Assembly (NCBI GenBank): GCA_036677805.1 | Contig: JAVBVS010000019.1 | Span: 1-64,000 of the forward strand | Length of the DNA: 64,000 nt | Source of the DNA: SIG78 sp036677805 | Lineage (GTDB): Bacteria; Verrucomicrobiota; Lentisphaeria; Victivallales; Victivallaceae | Direction of reading: 5' to 3' | In this document: one piece after another, positions 63,501-64,000 of the stretch | Layout of the letters: each line of letters opens with the position of its first letter | Position numbering within the stretch: the stretch's first letter is position 1 | The notes under the pieces: generated by a model | Told to the model about the DNA's origin: nothing | The model's input: the letters and a program-made list of their open reading frames with translations, nothing else | Databases searched by the model: none | Made by a program: the position numbers and the translations under genes

Positions 63501-64000
63501 TCAGCCGCCGCTCTCCGGCCGGGACGATTGCGGACCATAATAGACCTCGCTCATCCGCAAGCCACACGGCGGCAATGCTTCCCCCTTCAGGAACGCCGCG
63601 GTCAATCGCCGCGCCGCTTCGCGGTCGCCGCCGGGCAGCCAGTGAATCTCAAGCCCCTCGCGTTCCATCTTGCGGAACCAGATGTCCTGCCGCTTGGCGA
63701 ATTGCCGGATGCGGTCGAGCAGCGCACTGCGCATGGCCGGATAATCGACTTTCGCCTGAAGGTATTCCGCGACATGGCGGTATTCAAGGCCGAACCGCTC
63801 CAGCCGCGCCCAGGAAACGCCGCCGCGGTGCAGCGCCGCCACCTCGTCGATCAGCCCCGCCGCCAGCCGGGCGTCGAGCCGTTCCTCAATCCGTCGCCGC
63901 ACCTCGGCGCGCGGATAGTAAACGCCAAGCACCAGCAGCGATGCCGCACCCGGAGCAGAGGCCTGGGTCTCCGCCGGCAGCGCTCCGGTTTCCCGGGCGA
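63501..64000 (-). CDS. miaA2: tRNA dimethylallyltransferase, second paralogue (5' end outside window)
   Basis: The last 165 or so residues of a MiaA-type protein, open through the window end with no start needed inside; a GTG at 63932 is internal. RAEVRRRIEERLDARLAAGLIDEV, FGLEYRHVAEYL, and FAKRQDIWFRKMEREGLEIHW match the C-terminal half of MiaA. This is the FGLEYR/FAKRQ subtype seen in Bacteroidetes-like MiaA. It differs clearly from the ALGYKI/FARRQQTWF type at 43893-44777. The P-loop part lies beyond the window, so whether it is intact cannot be checked. Confidence 0.85.
   Translation of the reverse strand, partial: ARETGALPAETQASAPGAASLLVLGVYYPRAEVRRRIEERLDARLAAGLIDEVAALHRGGVSWARLERFGLEYRHVAEYLQAKVDYPAMRSALLDRIRQFAKRQDIWFRKMEREGLEIHWLPGGDREAARRLTAAFLKGEALPPCGLRMSEVYYGPQSSRPESGG

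Overview
The window is GC-rich, almost fully coding DNA from a Gram-negative bacterium. LPS genes (lptD, hldD, gmhA), periplasmic and signal-peptide-bearing glycoside hydrolases, and several secreted prepilin-like proteins with an FTLIELLVV leader and an H-X9-DG tail point to the Planctomycetes-Verrucomicrobia-Lentisphaerae group. A Lentisphaerota/Victivallis-type organism is the best guess. This is inferred from protein style only, since no rRNA is present.

Layout: (1) 1-6441, end of a probable prepilin-like gene, then a translationally coupled GH78-like rhamnosidase and a secreted GH42-like glycosidase. (2) 6519-13806, a minus-strand run lptD-hldD-rsmB-thiL-tsaE-orphan DNA methyltransferase. 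(3) 13937-17825, a zinc dehydrogenase and argD-argF. (4) 17969-24065, a tightly packed plus-strand operon gmhA-uppS-cdsA-hisI-murB/ddl fusion-nadC-ruvA behind a good sigma70-like promoter. (5) 24093-27822, a promoter, a cobalamin riboswitch, two tandem prepilin-like genes, then btuF-like and btuC-like B12 transporter genes. A third prepilin-like gene converges on them. (6) 28891-34897, a PadR regulator with a dyad in its promoter, a HAAS-type membrane protein, a GHL10 hydrolase overlapping it tail to tail, a PAS-only protein and a LolA-like lipoprotein. (7) 34986-39183, gnd and divergent topA, whose zinc fingers are replaced by three copies of a short repeat. (8) 39168-43879, an AraC regulator divergent from a DegT aminotransferase, a ceramidase-like protein and a Gfo/Idh oxidoreductase. 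(9) 43893-52438, dksA-lspA-miaA, a PHP phosphoesterase, recJ, putP, ispH and galK. (10) 52515-52686, two identical tRNA-Gly(GCC) genes. (11) 52909-56291, a SurA/PpiD-like chaperone, speD and speE. (12) 56364-60245, a CE7 esterase and a creatininase-DegT operon. (13) 60636-64000, aroB-dprA, an isochorismatase-like hydrolase and a second, different miaA cut by the window end.

The most unusual unit is the B12-riboswitch operon. Its first two genes are secreted pseudopilin-like proteins, not transporter genes, and a BtuF/BtuC-like pair without an ATPase follows. An 8-nt segment of the riboswitch 3' core is exactly complementary to the ribosome-binding region of the first pilin-like gene. This suggests that these surface proteins belong to a vitamin B12 response. 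Other oddities are the MurB-Ddl fusion, the TopA tail, two miaA subfamilies, and a SpeD with a degenerate second domain.
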